From NCBI GenBank assembly GCA_903912525.1, contig CAIWHK010000031.1, forward strand, positions 59,928 to 123,927: a stretch of DNA of 64,000 nt. Reading direction: 5' to 3'. Each line of letters starts with the position of its first letter. Position 1 is the stretch's first letter. This DNA is from an uncultured bacterium. Its GTDB lineage: Bacteria; Krumholzibacteriota; Krumholzibacteriia; LZORAL124-64-63. A model generated the notes under the pieces. It made no database searches, had not been told where the DNA came from, and saw nothing but the letters and a program-made list of their open reading frames with translations. A program made the translations under genes and the position numbers. Positions 44,689 to 53,087 of the stretch are shown piece by piece.

Positions 44689-47400
44689 ATGGCCGGCGAC
44701 AGCACCCCCGCCGACAAGCCCGCCCGCGCCCGCCGCCAGGCGCCCGAACCGGGCCCGGCCAAGCTGACGCCGATGCTCGCCCAGTACCTCGAGATCAAGG
44801 CCGCCCACCCGGGCGCGCTGCTGCTGTTCCGCATGGGCGATTTCTTCGAGACGTTCTTCGAGGACGCGCAGACGCTCGCCCGCGTGGCCGGCGTCACCCT
44901 GACCAGCCGCGACAGCAAGAGCGACAACCCCATCCCGCTGGCCGGCGTGCCGCACCACGCGCTCGACACCTACCTGACGCGCCTGCTGAACGCCGGCCTG
45001 ACCGTGGCCATCTGCGACCAGGTCGAGGATCCCGCGCTGGCCAAGGGGCTGGTCAAGCGCGAGGTGGTGGAGGTCATCAGCCCGGGCACCGCGACGACGC
45101 CCGAGCTGCTGGACGGCGCCTCGGGCCGCTACTGCCTGGCCTGGCGCCCGGCTGCGGACGGCGTCGCCGGCTGGGCCCTGCTGGACGCCACCACGGGCGA
45201 GTTCCGCTGCGGCAGCGAGCGCGCCTCGCTGGCCAGCCTCTGCCAACGCCACGCGGTGCGCGAGGTGATCGTCGCCGAGGACACCGACCCCGAGCGCCTG
45301 CACGTCTGGCGCGCCGCGCTGCCGGGGGTCGTCATCAATCCGGTCAACACGGCGTGGTTCCACCCGGCGTTCGCCCGCCGCACGCTGCTGGACCACTTCC
45401 AGGTCGCCACGCTGACGCCGTACGGGGTGGAAGAAGCCGCGCGCGAGCCGGCCGCCACCGCGGCGGGCGCCGTCCTGCGCTACCTCGGCGCGCTCACCCT
45501 CCGCCGCCCCGCGCAGGTCACCAGCCTGCAGTTCACCGCGCCGGGCGACCGCCTGCTGCTCGACGAAGAGACGCTGCGCAACCTGGAGGTCTTCCGCACC
45601 TTCCGCGGCGAGCGTGGCGCCGGCACCCTGGTGCACCACATCGACGGGACGATCACGCCGATGGGCCGCCGGCTGCTCGAGCGCCGCCTGGCCGAGGCCC
45701 TGACCGACCTGGACGAACTGCGCGGCTGGCACGCCGGCGTCGCCGCCGCACTGGAAGCGGCGACCTGGCGGGCCGACCTGCGCGCGGGCCTGCGCCGCCT
45801 GGGTGATATCGAACGGCACGCGGCGCGCGCGGCGGCCGGAAGGCTGGGCCCCGCCGGGCTGCGCCAGCTGGGGACGTCGCTGGACACCCTCAACGAACTG
45901 CGCGGCACGGCGACGCAAAGCGGCCCCGCCGACCACCCGGTTTCTCGCTGGCTGGGCGGCGTCGAGGACTTCGGCCCCCTGGCCGCCGACATCACGGCCA
46001 TGATCGCGCCCGACGCGCCGGCCACGACGCGCAAGCCGGGCTACATCGCGACCGGCGTCGACCCGGAACTGGACCGCTGCCGGGCCGTCGCCGCGGACAG
46101 CCGCGGCTTCCTTGCCGGCCTGCAGAACCGCGAGCGCGAGACCACCGGAATCTCAAGCCTGAAAATCGGTTACAACCGCGTCTTCGGGTATTACTTCGAG
46201 GTCACCACGCGGCACCTGGACAAGGTTCCCGCGCATTACCAGCAGCGCCAGACGCTGGTCAATGCCGGCCGGTTCATCACCGACGAGCTGAAGGATGCCG
46301 AGCGCACCATCCTCGACGCCGAGGACACGGGCGAGCGCCTGGAGACCGAGCTGTTCAACGGCCTGGTCCGCCAGGTCGCCGACCGCCTGCCTGCCCTGCG
46401 CGAGGCCGCCCGCCTGGTCGCGCATGCCGACCTCATGCTGGGCTTCGCCGAGACCGCCGAGCGCCACCGCTACTGCCGCCCCGAATGCGACGACTCGCTG
46501 GAGCTGCGCATCACCGGCGGCCGCCACCCGGTGGTCGAGCAGCTGCTCGGCTCGGACTTCATCCCCAACGACACGGCGCTCGACGGCGAGGGCCACCAGG
46601 TGGTGCTGCTGACCGGCCCCAACATGGGCGGCAAGTCGACCTACCTCAGGCAGGTCGCGTTGATCGCACTGATGGCCCAGGCGGGTTCGTTCGTTCCCGC
46701 CGACGGCGCGCGCATCGGCGTGACCGACCGCATCTTCACGCGGGTAGGCGCCTCGGACAACCTGGCCCGCGGCGAGTCGACGTTCTACGTCGAGATGAGC
46801 GAGACCGCGCACATCCTGCACCAGATGACCCGCCGCAGCCTGGTCATCCTCGACGAGATCGGCCGCGGCACCGCCACCTACGACGGCCTGTCGCTGGCCT
46901 GGGCGATCACCGAGCACTTGTCGTCGGCAAGCGGTCCGAGGCCGCGCGCGATCTTCGCCACGCACTACCACGAACTGACCGACCTCGAGCGCGACCTCCC
47001 GGGCCTTGTGAACTTCCGCCTGGAAGTGAAGGAATGGGAGGGGCGCATCGTCTTCATGCACTCGGTGGTGCCGGGCCGCTCGGACAAGAGCTACGGCATC
47101 CATGTCGCCCGCCTGGCCGGCCTGCCCGAGGCAGTGCTCAGGCGCGCGCAGAACATCCTCGCCACCCTGACCGCGGGCGACGAGCGCGACCACGACGCGC
47201 GTCGCCCGGGCGGTGCCTCGCTCGCCGCCGACGGCGCGGCCACGCCCACCGGGCAGCCCCTGGCCGTGCAGGCCTCCCTGTTCCACGAGCCCGAGCGCGA
47301 CGCCCTGAAGGCGCTGCGCGACCTGGACCTCGAACGGATCAGCCCCGTTGATGCGTTTATGTGGTTGGCGCGCTTGAAGAACAGCCTGCGCGACCTTTGA
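44689..47400 (+). CDS. mutS: DNA mismatch repair protein MutS
   Basis: Mismatch sensor that recruits MutL. The mismatch-binding Phe-x-Glu lies in MGDFFETFF (about residue 50) after a ~25-residue Ala/Pro N-terminus. The connector, core and clamp domains follow, and the ATPase has Walker A GPNMGGKST near residue 643, Walker B LVILDEIGRGT and FATHYHEL. Length 903 residues is slightly above the usual ~860. The C-terminal QASLF (about residue 862) could be a clamp-binding motif. mutL lies downstream, separated by the GAF protein gene. Confidence 0.96.
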   Translation: MAGDSTPADKPARARRQAPEPGPAKLTPMLAQYLEIKAAHPGALLLFRMGDFFETFFEDAQTLARVAGVTLTSRDSKSDNPIPLAGVPHHALDTYLTRLLNAGLTVAICDQVEDPALAKGLVKREVVEVISPGTATTPELLDGASGRYCLAWRPAADGVAGWALLDATTGEFRCGSERASLASLCQRHAVREVIVAEDTDPERLHVWRAALPGVVINPVNTAWFHPAFARRTLLDHFQVATLTPYGVEEAAREPAATAAGAVLRYLGALTLRRPAQVTSLQFTAPGDRLLLDEETLRNLEVFRTFRGERGAGTLVHHIDGTITPMGRRLLERRLAEALTDLDELRGWHAGVAAALEAATWRADLRAGLRRLGDIERHAARAAAGRLGPAGLRQLGTSLDTLNELRGTATQSGPADHPVSRWLGGVEDFGPLAADITAMIAPDAPATTRKPGYIATGVDPELDRCRAVAADSRGFLAGLQNRERETTGISSLKIGYNRVFGYYFEVTTRHLDKVPAHYQQRQTLVNAGRFITDELKDAERTILDAEDTGERLETELFNGLVRQVADRLPALREAARLVAHADLMLGFAETAERHRYCRPECDDSLELRITGGRHPVVEQLLGSDFIPNDTALDGEGHQVVLLTGPNMGGKSTYLRQVALIALMAQAGSFVPADGARIGVTDRIFTRVGASDNLARGESTFYVEMSETAHILHQMTRRSLVILDEIGRGTATYDGLSLAWAITEHLSSASGPRPRAIFATHYHELTDLERDLPGLVNFRLEVKEWEGRIVFMHSVVPGRSDKSYGIHVARLAGLPEAVLRRAQNILATLTAGDERDHDARRPGGASLAADGAATPTGQPLAVQASLFHEPERDALKALRDLDLERISPVDAFMWLARLKNSLRDL

Positions 47401-47544
47401 CCGGGGACCCGTTTTCCGGTCAACCCGCCGGCCCATTTGCCGAACAACCATGGGAACCGACAGCTGCCGCGGCGGACCACGTGTATCCGCGCGCCTGCAA
47501 ACGCTTGACCGGCAATGTCTTAGAATTGCCATCGGCGAGGTGCC

Positions 47545-49890
47545 TTGGTCGAGATCATCAAATGGACGGTGGTCCTGGTGACCCCGGGGGAGGATGAGCT
47601 TCCCCTGCTGGCGGAGCTGTCCACGCGCCGTGATGCCCGCATCATCGCCGTGCTCGATCCCACCGGTCTGTCCATCGGGGCCGGACTGGCCGAGGTGATG
47701 GGGCTGCCGGTCATCGCCTCGCTGGCCGAACTGGCGCCCGGCAGCGCGCATTGGCTGGTGCACCCTCCGCTGAACGATATCGTGGCCGACCTGGTCGACC
47801 AGGCCACGGCCGCCGGTCTTGAGCCCGTTGCCGCGCACGAGTTCTCCGACCAGCTCTCCGGCCCGCGTCTGGCCGCAGCGCCCGAGGCGACGCCCGAGCA
47901 GGACCTCGATGTCGCGCTGTCGGGGCTGTCGGTCGCCGCACCGCGCACGACGCCCGCGGGTGACCGCGAGTTCCTCGAACTCGAGACCGCGACCATCCAC
48001 CGTACACTCAGCCGCATCGAGGAAGCCCTCGACCGCGAGGCGCTCCTGCGCTGGCTGCTGGGCCTGGCCACGCGGGCGACCGGCGCCACCAGCGGCTCGC
48101 TCATGCTCCTGGACCACCAGTCAGACGAGCTCTACGTCGCCTTCGCGTACGGATTGAGCGAGGCCACGCAGCACCGCACGCGCGTTCGCCTTGGCGAGGC
48201 CGTGGCCGGCCGCGTGGCGCGCAGCCGCCAGGCCGAACTGGTGCGCGGCCCGCAGCACCCGGGCGCCGACCGCGATCGCGTTGATGTGCACTCGGCCGTC
48301 TGTGCGCCCATCCTGTGGGACGGCCGCGTGCTGGGCGTCATCAACGTCTGCACGGCTGCGGGCGAGACCGCGCTGGACCACGACTCGCTGGCGATCCTCG
48401 AGAGCCTGACGCACCGCTTCGGGCTGATCCTCGAGCGCTTCCTGCATATCCAGAGCACGGGCGACCGCGCGCTGCTGCGAGAGATGGAGGAGAGGTTCAC
48501 CGGCGACACCGGCCAGCCCGAGACCCTCGCCAGCACGCTGTGCGCCTGGGCCGCGGACGTACGCGACGTGGCCGGCGCCGACCAGGCCAGCCTCGACATC
48601 CTGACCGCCGACGGCGACCTGTTCTGCGCCACGCCCGAGGGCACCAGCTACGAGACGCCGCCGTCGCCGCTCAAGGCCGAGGTCTTCAGCCGCGGACGCC
48701 CGCGCGTGCTGCGTCCGGGCGAAGCGACCAGCGGCCACGCCTTCTCGAACAACGCCGATCCGAACGCAGAGGTGAACGCCCAGCTGAACGCCGAAACCAC
48801 CGTCTTCCACCTGCCGGTGGGCCACGACCCGCTGCGCGCCCTGCTGACCCTGACGTTCACGTCGGCCGCGCGGGCGCACCACTTCCATGCCGTGAGCTCG
48901 GAGATCCTGCTGCTGCTCAACCGCCACCTGACCGGCTTCCTGGACCGCGCCTCGACCAGCGACCAGCTCGATCGCCTGACCACCCTGGCCGCTGCGCTGT
49001 CGGAGCTGGGCGTGGCGCCGCTGGGCCCAGAGAGCGCCGAGCGCGTGCTGGCCGCGGCAAGGCGCCTGACCGGCGCGGGCGAGGCCATGCTGCTGACCGG
49101 CGAGGAGATGCTCGCGCCCGGCCCCGGTGAGACAGAGACGCCCGAACGCGCCCTGCGCCGCGAGGCCGCCCGCATGCTTAACGATGCCGGGCGCAGCGGC
49201 TGGCAGACCACCGTGCTTGAAGTGGAACTCGAAGGCGGTGGCTCCAACACCCGGTCGTTGCTGGCTGTGCCGCTCGGCGGTCACGACGCGTTCCCCGGCC
49301 TGGTGCTGCTGGACAAGCGCCGGTTGCATCCCCTGGACGGCGCCTCGTTCACCGAGTTCGACGCCTTGTTCGCGCGTCGACTGCTGCCGCTCCTGGCCGA
49401 TCGGCTGCGTCGCCGGCCTACGTTCGACCCGACCGAGACCGACGCCCTGGCCGACCGCCTGGCACCCGCGAAGCCGGACCTGACAACGACCGTCATCACG
49501 GCGGCCGCCACGCGCGGAGCCCTGTCGGGCATCCTGCACCGCGAGATGGACCGCTGCGATCGCTACCACACGATGCTCGGCCTGGCCGCCTTCCGACCTG
49601 TCAAGGGTGACGGCTCGCAGCCGGCGCCCGATCCGACCGCCCTCGTCGCCGGGATCGAGCGACAACTCCGCAGCAGTGACCACATCGGCTGCCTGGAGGA
49701 CGGCACCGTGCTGGTGATCGTGCCGGAGGACATCCAGTCCCTGCCGCGCCTGCAGCGCCGCATCTCGGACATGATGCGCGTCCTGGCCGGCAACCCTGCC
49801 CTGGAGGTGCGCGCCGCCTCGCGCGTCTACCCCGGCGGCGGCGACACCCCCGACAAGCTGCTGCAGGCCGTGCTCGCGGCCGTTTCCTAA
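47545..49890 (+). CDS. GAF-domain signalling protein with degenerate GGDEF-like C-terminus
   Basis: 781 residues, soluble, no membrane segment. Residues 1-110 look like a small alpha/beta (Rossmann or receiver-like) domain. A GAF domain follows around 155-310 (ALLRWLLGLATRATGATSGSLMLLD...GVINVCT), with further GAF-like regions at about 330-470 and 480-630. The C-terminal ~125 residues have the outline of a GGDEF domain (LHREMDRCDRYHTMLGLAAF...QLRSSDHIGCLEDGTVLVIVPED), but the GG(D/E)EF signature is replaced by LEDGT, so cyclic-di-GMP synthesis is unlikely. Ligand and output are unknown. The start is TTG at 47545 with GAGGTG upstream. It sits between mutS and mutL. Confidence 0.65.
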   Translation: MVEIIKWTVVLVTPGEDELPLLAELSTRRDARIIAVLDPTGLSIGAGLAEVMGLPVIASLAELAPGSAHWLVHPPLNDIVADLVDQATAAGLEPVAAHEFSDQLSGPRLAAAPEATPEQDLDVALSGLSVAAPRTTPAGDREFLELETATIHRTLSRIEEALDREALLRWLLGLATRATGATSGSLMLLDHQSDELYVAFAYGLSEATQHRTRVRLGEAVAGRVARSRQAELVRGPQHPGADRDRVDVHSAVCAPILWDGRVLGVINVCTAAGETALDHDSLAILESLTHRFGLILERFLHIQSTGDRALLREMEERFTGDTGQPETLASTLCAWAADVRDVAGADQASLDILTADGDLFCATPEGTSYETPPSPLKAEVFSRGRPRVLRPGEATSGHAFSNNADPNAEVNAQLNAETTVFHLPVGHDPLRALLTLTFTSAARAHHFHAVSSEILLLLNRHLTGFLDRASTSDQLDRLTTLAAALSELGVAPLGPESAERVLAAARRLTGAGEAMLLTGEEMLAPGPGETETPERALRREAARMLNDAGRSGWQTTVLEVELEGGGSNTRSLLAVPLGGHDAFPGLVLLDKRRLHPLDGASFTEFDALFARRLLPLLADRLRRRPTFDPTETDALADRLAPAKPDLTTTVITAAATRGALSGILHREMDRCDRYHTMLGLAAFRPVKGDGSQPAPDPTALVAGIERQLRSSDHIGCLEDGTVLVIVPEDIQSLPRLQRRISDMMRVLAGNPALEVRAASRVYPGGGDTPDKLLQAVLAAVS

Positions 49891-49908
49891 CGCACCGCTG
49901 CGCACCGG

Positions 49909-49951
49909 TTGACGCCCCTGCCCGTCACGATTACCCTTCGGGAGCCGCCCG
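49909..49951 (+). promoter_or_regulatory. Promoter of mutL-miaA
   Basis: TTGACG (49909-49914) and TACCCT (49932-49937) are 17 bp apart in the gap after the GAF gene. Only a 4-bp inverted repeat follows (49939-49951). Predicted transcription starts before the mutL ATG at 50022. Confidence 0.5.
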
Positions 49952-50021
49952 GCTGATGCCGGTCGCGGCCGTTTTCGCGTCCCCGACGAACGACGGCGAG
50001 CGCCGACGAACGAGCAGGACC

Positions 50022-51890
50022 ATGAAGGGCAAGATGGCAGACGAACGCGGCAGGATCAGGGTACTGGACGGCGCCACCATCGACCGCATCGCTGCGGGCG
50101 AAGTGGTGGAGAGGCCCGCGTCCGTCGTCAAGGAGCTGGTCGAGAACAGCCTCGACGCCGGCGCGCGCCAGATCTCGGTCACGCTCGAGGACGGCGGCCT
50201 CACATCCTTGACGGTCGACGACGACGGCCACGGCGTCGCCTTCCGCGACCTGCCCCTCGCCTTCGAACGCCACGCCACCAGCAAGATCACCACGGCGGCC
50301 GACATCATGAGCGTCGGCACGTTCGGGTTCAGGGGAGAAGCACTCGCGAGCATCGCCTCGGTCAGCCGCGTGCGCTGCGTCAGCCGCACGCAGGAAGGCG
50401 ACATGGGGGGCCTCGTCGAGATCGAGGGCGGCGAGATCATCCGGCGCGAACCCGCGCCCCGCAATCGCGGCACCACGATCACGGTGAGCGACCTGTTCTA
50501 CAACACGCCCGCCCGCCGCAAGTTCATGAAGACCGCGCAGGCCGAGAAGCGCGCGGTGATGCGCCTGCTCACGCAGCTGGCCCTGGCCAACCCCGACACG
50601 CGCTGGCTGGTGAAGGCCGAGGGCGAGATCCTGCTCGACCTGCGCCCCGCCTCGTCGTTGACCGACCGCGCGCGCGACTTGCTGGGCGCCGCCGTCGTCG
50701 GCCACATGGCCCGCTTCGAGACCACCAAGGGCGGGTTCAGCGTCGATGGCCTGGCCTCGCGCCCCACCTGGACGCGCGGCAACCGCGAACAGCAGTTCAT
50801 CTTCGTCAACCGCCGCCCTGTCGACAGCCCCGCGCTGTCGCAGGCCATCGCCCAGGCCTACCGCGAGACCATCCCCGGCGGCCGCCACGCCGTCGTGATC
50901 GCCTTCCTGCAGGTGCCGTCGGGCGAAGTCGACGTGAACGTGCACCCGGCCAAGACCGAGGTGCGCCTGCTGCTGGAACGCGAGATCTTCGGCCTGCTCA
51001 AGGGCGCGCTGATCGAGGGCCTGGGCCTGCGCCGCGCCGACGACCTGCGCCCGTGGTCCGGCGAACCCGCGCCCGACCCGGAATCCGCCGAGTACCGCAA
51101 CCTGCCGCCGCAGGAGGCCGCCGAACGCCTGGCTAAGGCGCAGGACGACTACCTGCGCCGCCACTTCCAGCGCGGCGGCTCGGCCGGCTTCGAGTACCGC
51201 GGCGTGCCGCGCGGCCAGACCGAGCTGTTCGGCGCCGGCGCCCTGCGCAACCCGCCCGAGGCGCTGTCGCCCGACGTGCCGTACGGCGCGGCCGAAGGCC
51301 TGCCCGGCGGCGCCCTGCCTTTGCATGCGGCGCCGTTCTGGCAACTGCACCGCACCTATATCGTCACGCAGATCCGCGGCGGCCTGGTCCTGATCGACCA
51401 GCACAACAGCCACGAGCGCGTGCTCTACAACGAGGCCCGCAAGTCCCTGACCGGCGGCGGCGTCCCCACGCAGCAGCTGCTGTTCCCGGCGCACCTCGAA
51501 CTGACGCCCGGCCAGGTGCAGGCCTGGCAGGCGCACGCTGACCAGCTGAAGGCCATGGGATTCACCATCGAACCCTTCGGCGGCCACAGCATCCTGGTGC
51601 AGGGCGTGCCCGCGTCGCTGAAGAACTGGAACGAAGGCCGCCTGCTGCTGGACATCCTGGACGACCTCGCCTGGGACGACAAACCCAGCCAGGAGAACCA
51701 GGTCGACCTGCTGGCGAGCTACGCCTGCCACGCCGCCGTGCGCGCGGGCGAGCCGCTGACGATCCCCGAGATGCAGAACCTGGTGGACCAGCTGTTCGCC
51801 ACCGACCAGCCGCTCAGCTGCCCGCACGGGCGCCCGACGCTGATCCAGTTCACGCTGGGAGAGCTCGAAAAACGCTTCGGGCGCTCCTGA
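50022..51890 (+). CDS. mutL: DNA mismatch repair protein MutL
   Basis: GHKL ATPase that links MutS to strand incision. The N-terminal motifs are clear: IDRIAAGEVVERPASVVKELVENSLDAGA, DDGHG, GFRGEALASI and the NTPARRKF loop. A likely clamp-binding motif QQLLFP (Q-x-x-L-x-P) is near residue 485. The C-terminal metal site reads DQHNSHE (about residue 459) instead of DQHA-x-x-E, with CPHGRP and a final FGR also present, which suggests an endonuclease-type MutL with a changed fourth residue. ATG 50022 (622 residues) is used; 50034 is equally good, while 49956 is too close to the promoter. One base separates it from miaA. Confidence 0.94.
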   Translation: MKGKMADERGRIRVLDGATIDRIAAGEVVERPASVVKELVENSLDAGARQISVTLEDGGLTSLTVDDDGHGVAFRDLPLAFERHATSKITTAADIMSVGTFGFRGEALASIASVSRVRCVSRTQEGDMGGLVEIEGGEIIRREPAPRNRGTTITVSDLFYNTPARRKFMKTAQAEKRAVMRLLTQLALANPDTRWLVKAEGEILLDLRPASSLTDRARDLLGAAVVGHMARFETTKGGFSVDGLASRPTWTRGNREQQFIFVNRRPVDSPALSQAIAQAYRETIPGGRHAVVIAFLQVPSGEVDVNVHPAKTEVRLLLEREIFGLLKGALIEGLGLRRADDLRPWSGEPAPDPESAEYRNLPPQEAAERLAKAQDDYLRRHFQRGGSAGFEYRGVPRGQTELFGAGALRNPPEALSPDVPYGAAEGLPGGALPLHAAPFWQLHRTYIVTQIRGGLVLIDQHNSHERVLYNEARKSLTGGGVPTQQLLFPAHLELTPGQVQAWQAHADQLKAMGFTIEPFGGHSILVQGVPASLKNWNEGRLLLDILDDLAWDDKPSQENQVDLLASYACHAAVRAGEPLTIPEMQNLVDQLFATDQPLSCPHGRPTLIQFTLGELEKRFGRS

Positions 51891-51891
51891 G

Positions 51892-52836
51892 ATGGACGCC
51901 GGCAGTACGGCAGGGGTCTGCCCGGTCATCGTCGGGCCCACGGCCGTCGGCAAGACGGCGCTCATCACGCAGCTCGCGCGCGCGTTTCCCGTCGAGATCA
52001 TCAGCCTCGACAGCCGGCAGGTGTACCACGGCCTGCGCATCGGCACGGCGCAGCCGAGTGCCGAGGAACTCGCGACCTGCCCGCACCACCTGATCGACTT
52101 CCTGCCGCCTGAAGAGACCTACGATGCGGCGCGATATCGCACCGACTTCTGCCGCGTGTACGCGCAGATCACCGCGCGCGGCGGCCGGCCCGTCGTCGTG
52201 GGCGGCGCCGGCCTCTACCTGACGGCGATCCGCGACGGATTTTTCGATCTGGGAGAAGGCGGCCGCCCGCTCGCCGAGGTGCGCGCCGAACTCGACAAGC
52301 TGGGTGACGACGAGATCCGCCGCCGCCTGCAGGCGAGCGACCCCGCCGCCTGGCGCCGCATCCACGGCAACGACCGCTACCGCAGCCAGCGCGCGCTGGA
52401 GATCGGCCAGGTCGCCGGCCGGCCGATGAGCGAACTGGCCGCCGCGCAGAAGCCCGACCCGGCGCTGGGCCTCGATTTCCCGGTGTTCGTTCTGGAGCGT
52501 CCGGTCGCCGAACTGGACGCGCGCATCGCGGCGCGCACGCGCGCCATGCTGGCCGGCGGGTGGATCGAGGAGACGCGGGCGCTGATGACGCAACATGATC
52601 CGGATTGCCCGGGCCTCGGCTCGCTGGGCTACCGCGAGATCGTGGCCCACCTGTGCGGCACGCTGCCCGCCCACGGGATGGAAGAGGCGATCGTGCGCGT
52701 GACCCGCCAGTACGCGAAGCGGCAGCGGACCTGGTTCCGCAAGGTCGAGGCGCAGGGGCGGGGGTTGCCGGAAGCGCCGGGGATGGCGCAGGCGATCACG
52801 GAAGCCGCATTGCTGCCGGCTGTCGGCGCGCCGTAA
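51892..52836 (+). CDS. miaA: tRNA dimethylallyltransferase
   Basis: Adds the isopentenyl group to A37 of tRNAs reading UNN codons, making the substrate of MiaB. 314 residues with P-loop VGPTAVGKTAL, the conserved DSRQVYHGLRIGTAQPS, PHHLIDF and GGAGLYL, and the GSLGYREI region. It follows mutL directly, as in many bacteria (mutL-miaA), so both are likely on one transcript. Confidence 0.95.
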   Translation: MDAGSTAGVCPVIVGPTAVGKTALITQLARAFPVEIISLDSRQVYHGLRIGTAQPSAEELATCPHHLIDFLPPEETYDAARYRTDFCRVYAQITARGGRPVVVGGAGLYLTAIRDGFFDLGEGGRPLAEVRAELDKLGDDEIRRRLQASDPAAWRRIHGNDRYRSQRALEIGQVAGRPMSELAAAQKPDPALGLDFPVFVLERPVAELDARIAARTRAMLAGGWIEETRALMTQHDPDCPGLGSLGYREIVAHLCGTLPAHGMEEAIVRVTRQYAKRQRTWFRKVEAQGRGLPEAPGMAQAITEAALLPAVGAP

Positions 52837-52852
52837 CGCCGTGCCCGGCAAC

Positions 52853-52928
52853 TTGCGCCGGCGCAACCCGCGCCCAGCGACACTCAAGATGAACACCGCC
52901 GATCAACCACTTGCGCCGGCGCAAGTCC
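52853..52928. repeat. Palindromic repeat element upstream of the kinase fusion gene
   Basis: A 14-bp palindrome TTGCGCCGGCGCAA (52853-52866) is followed by a 39-nt unit (52890-52928) containing the 18-bp perfect palindrome ACTTGCGCCGGCGCAAGT (52909-52926). The unit recurs at 55994-56032 on the other side of the gene with 37 of 39 bases identical. Confidence 0.85.
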
Positions 52929-53087
52929 CGGACACCTTCAACAGTCATGGAAGGTAAGGCCGGCACTCGTCTACTGACCGCGAGGCCCGGCGGCGATCGA
53001 TAGCGCGCGCGCCCCGGTTCCACTAGAATGAACCATTCGCGATGTTGCCGGCCGACCGCACGCCCCGCCACGAAACGAGACTGCCGC

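Noticed and set aside
47505..47526. Promoter for the GAF gene from TTGACC and TAGAAT
   Set aside because: The spacer is only 10 bp, and no better -35 lies at 17 bp; the boxes sit in a small hairpin.
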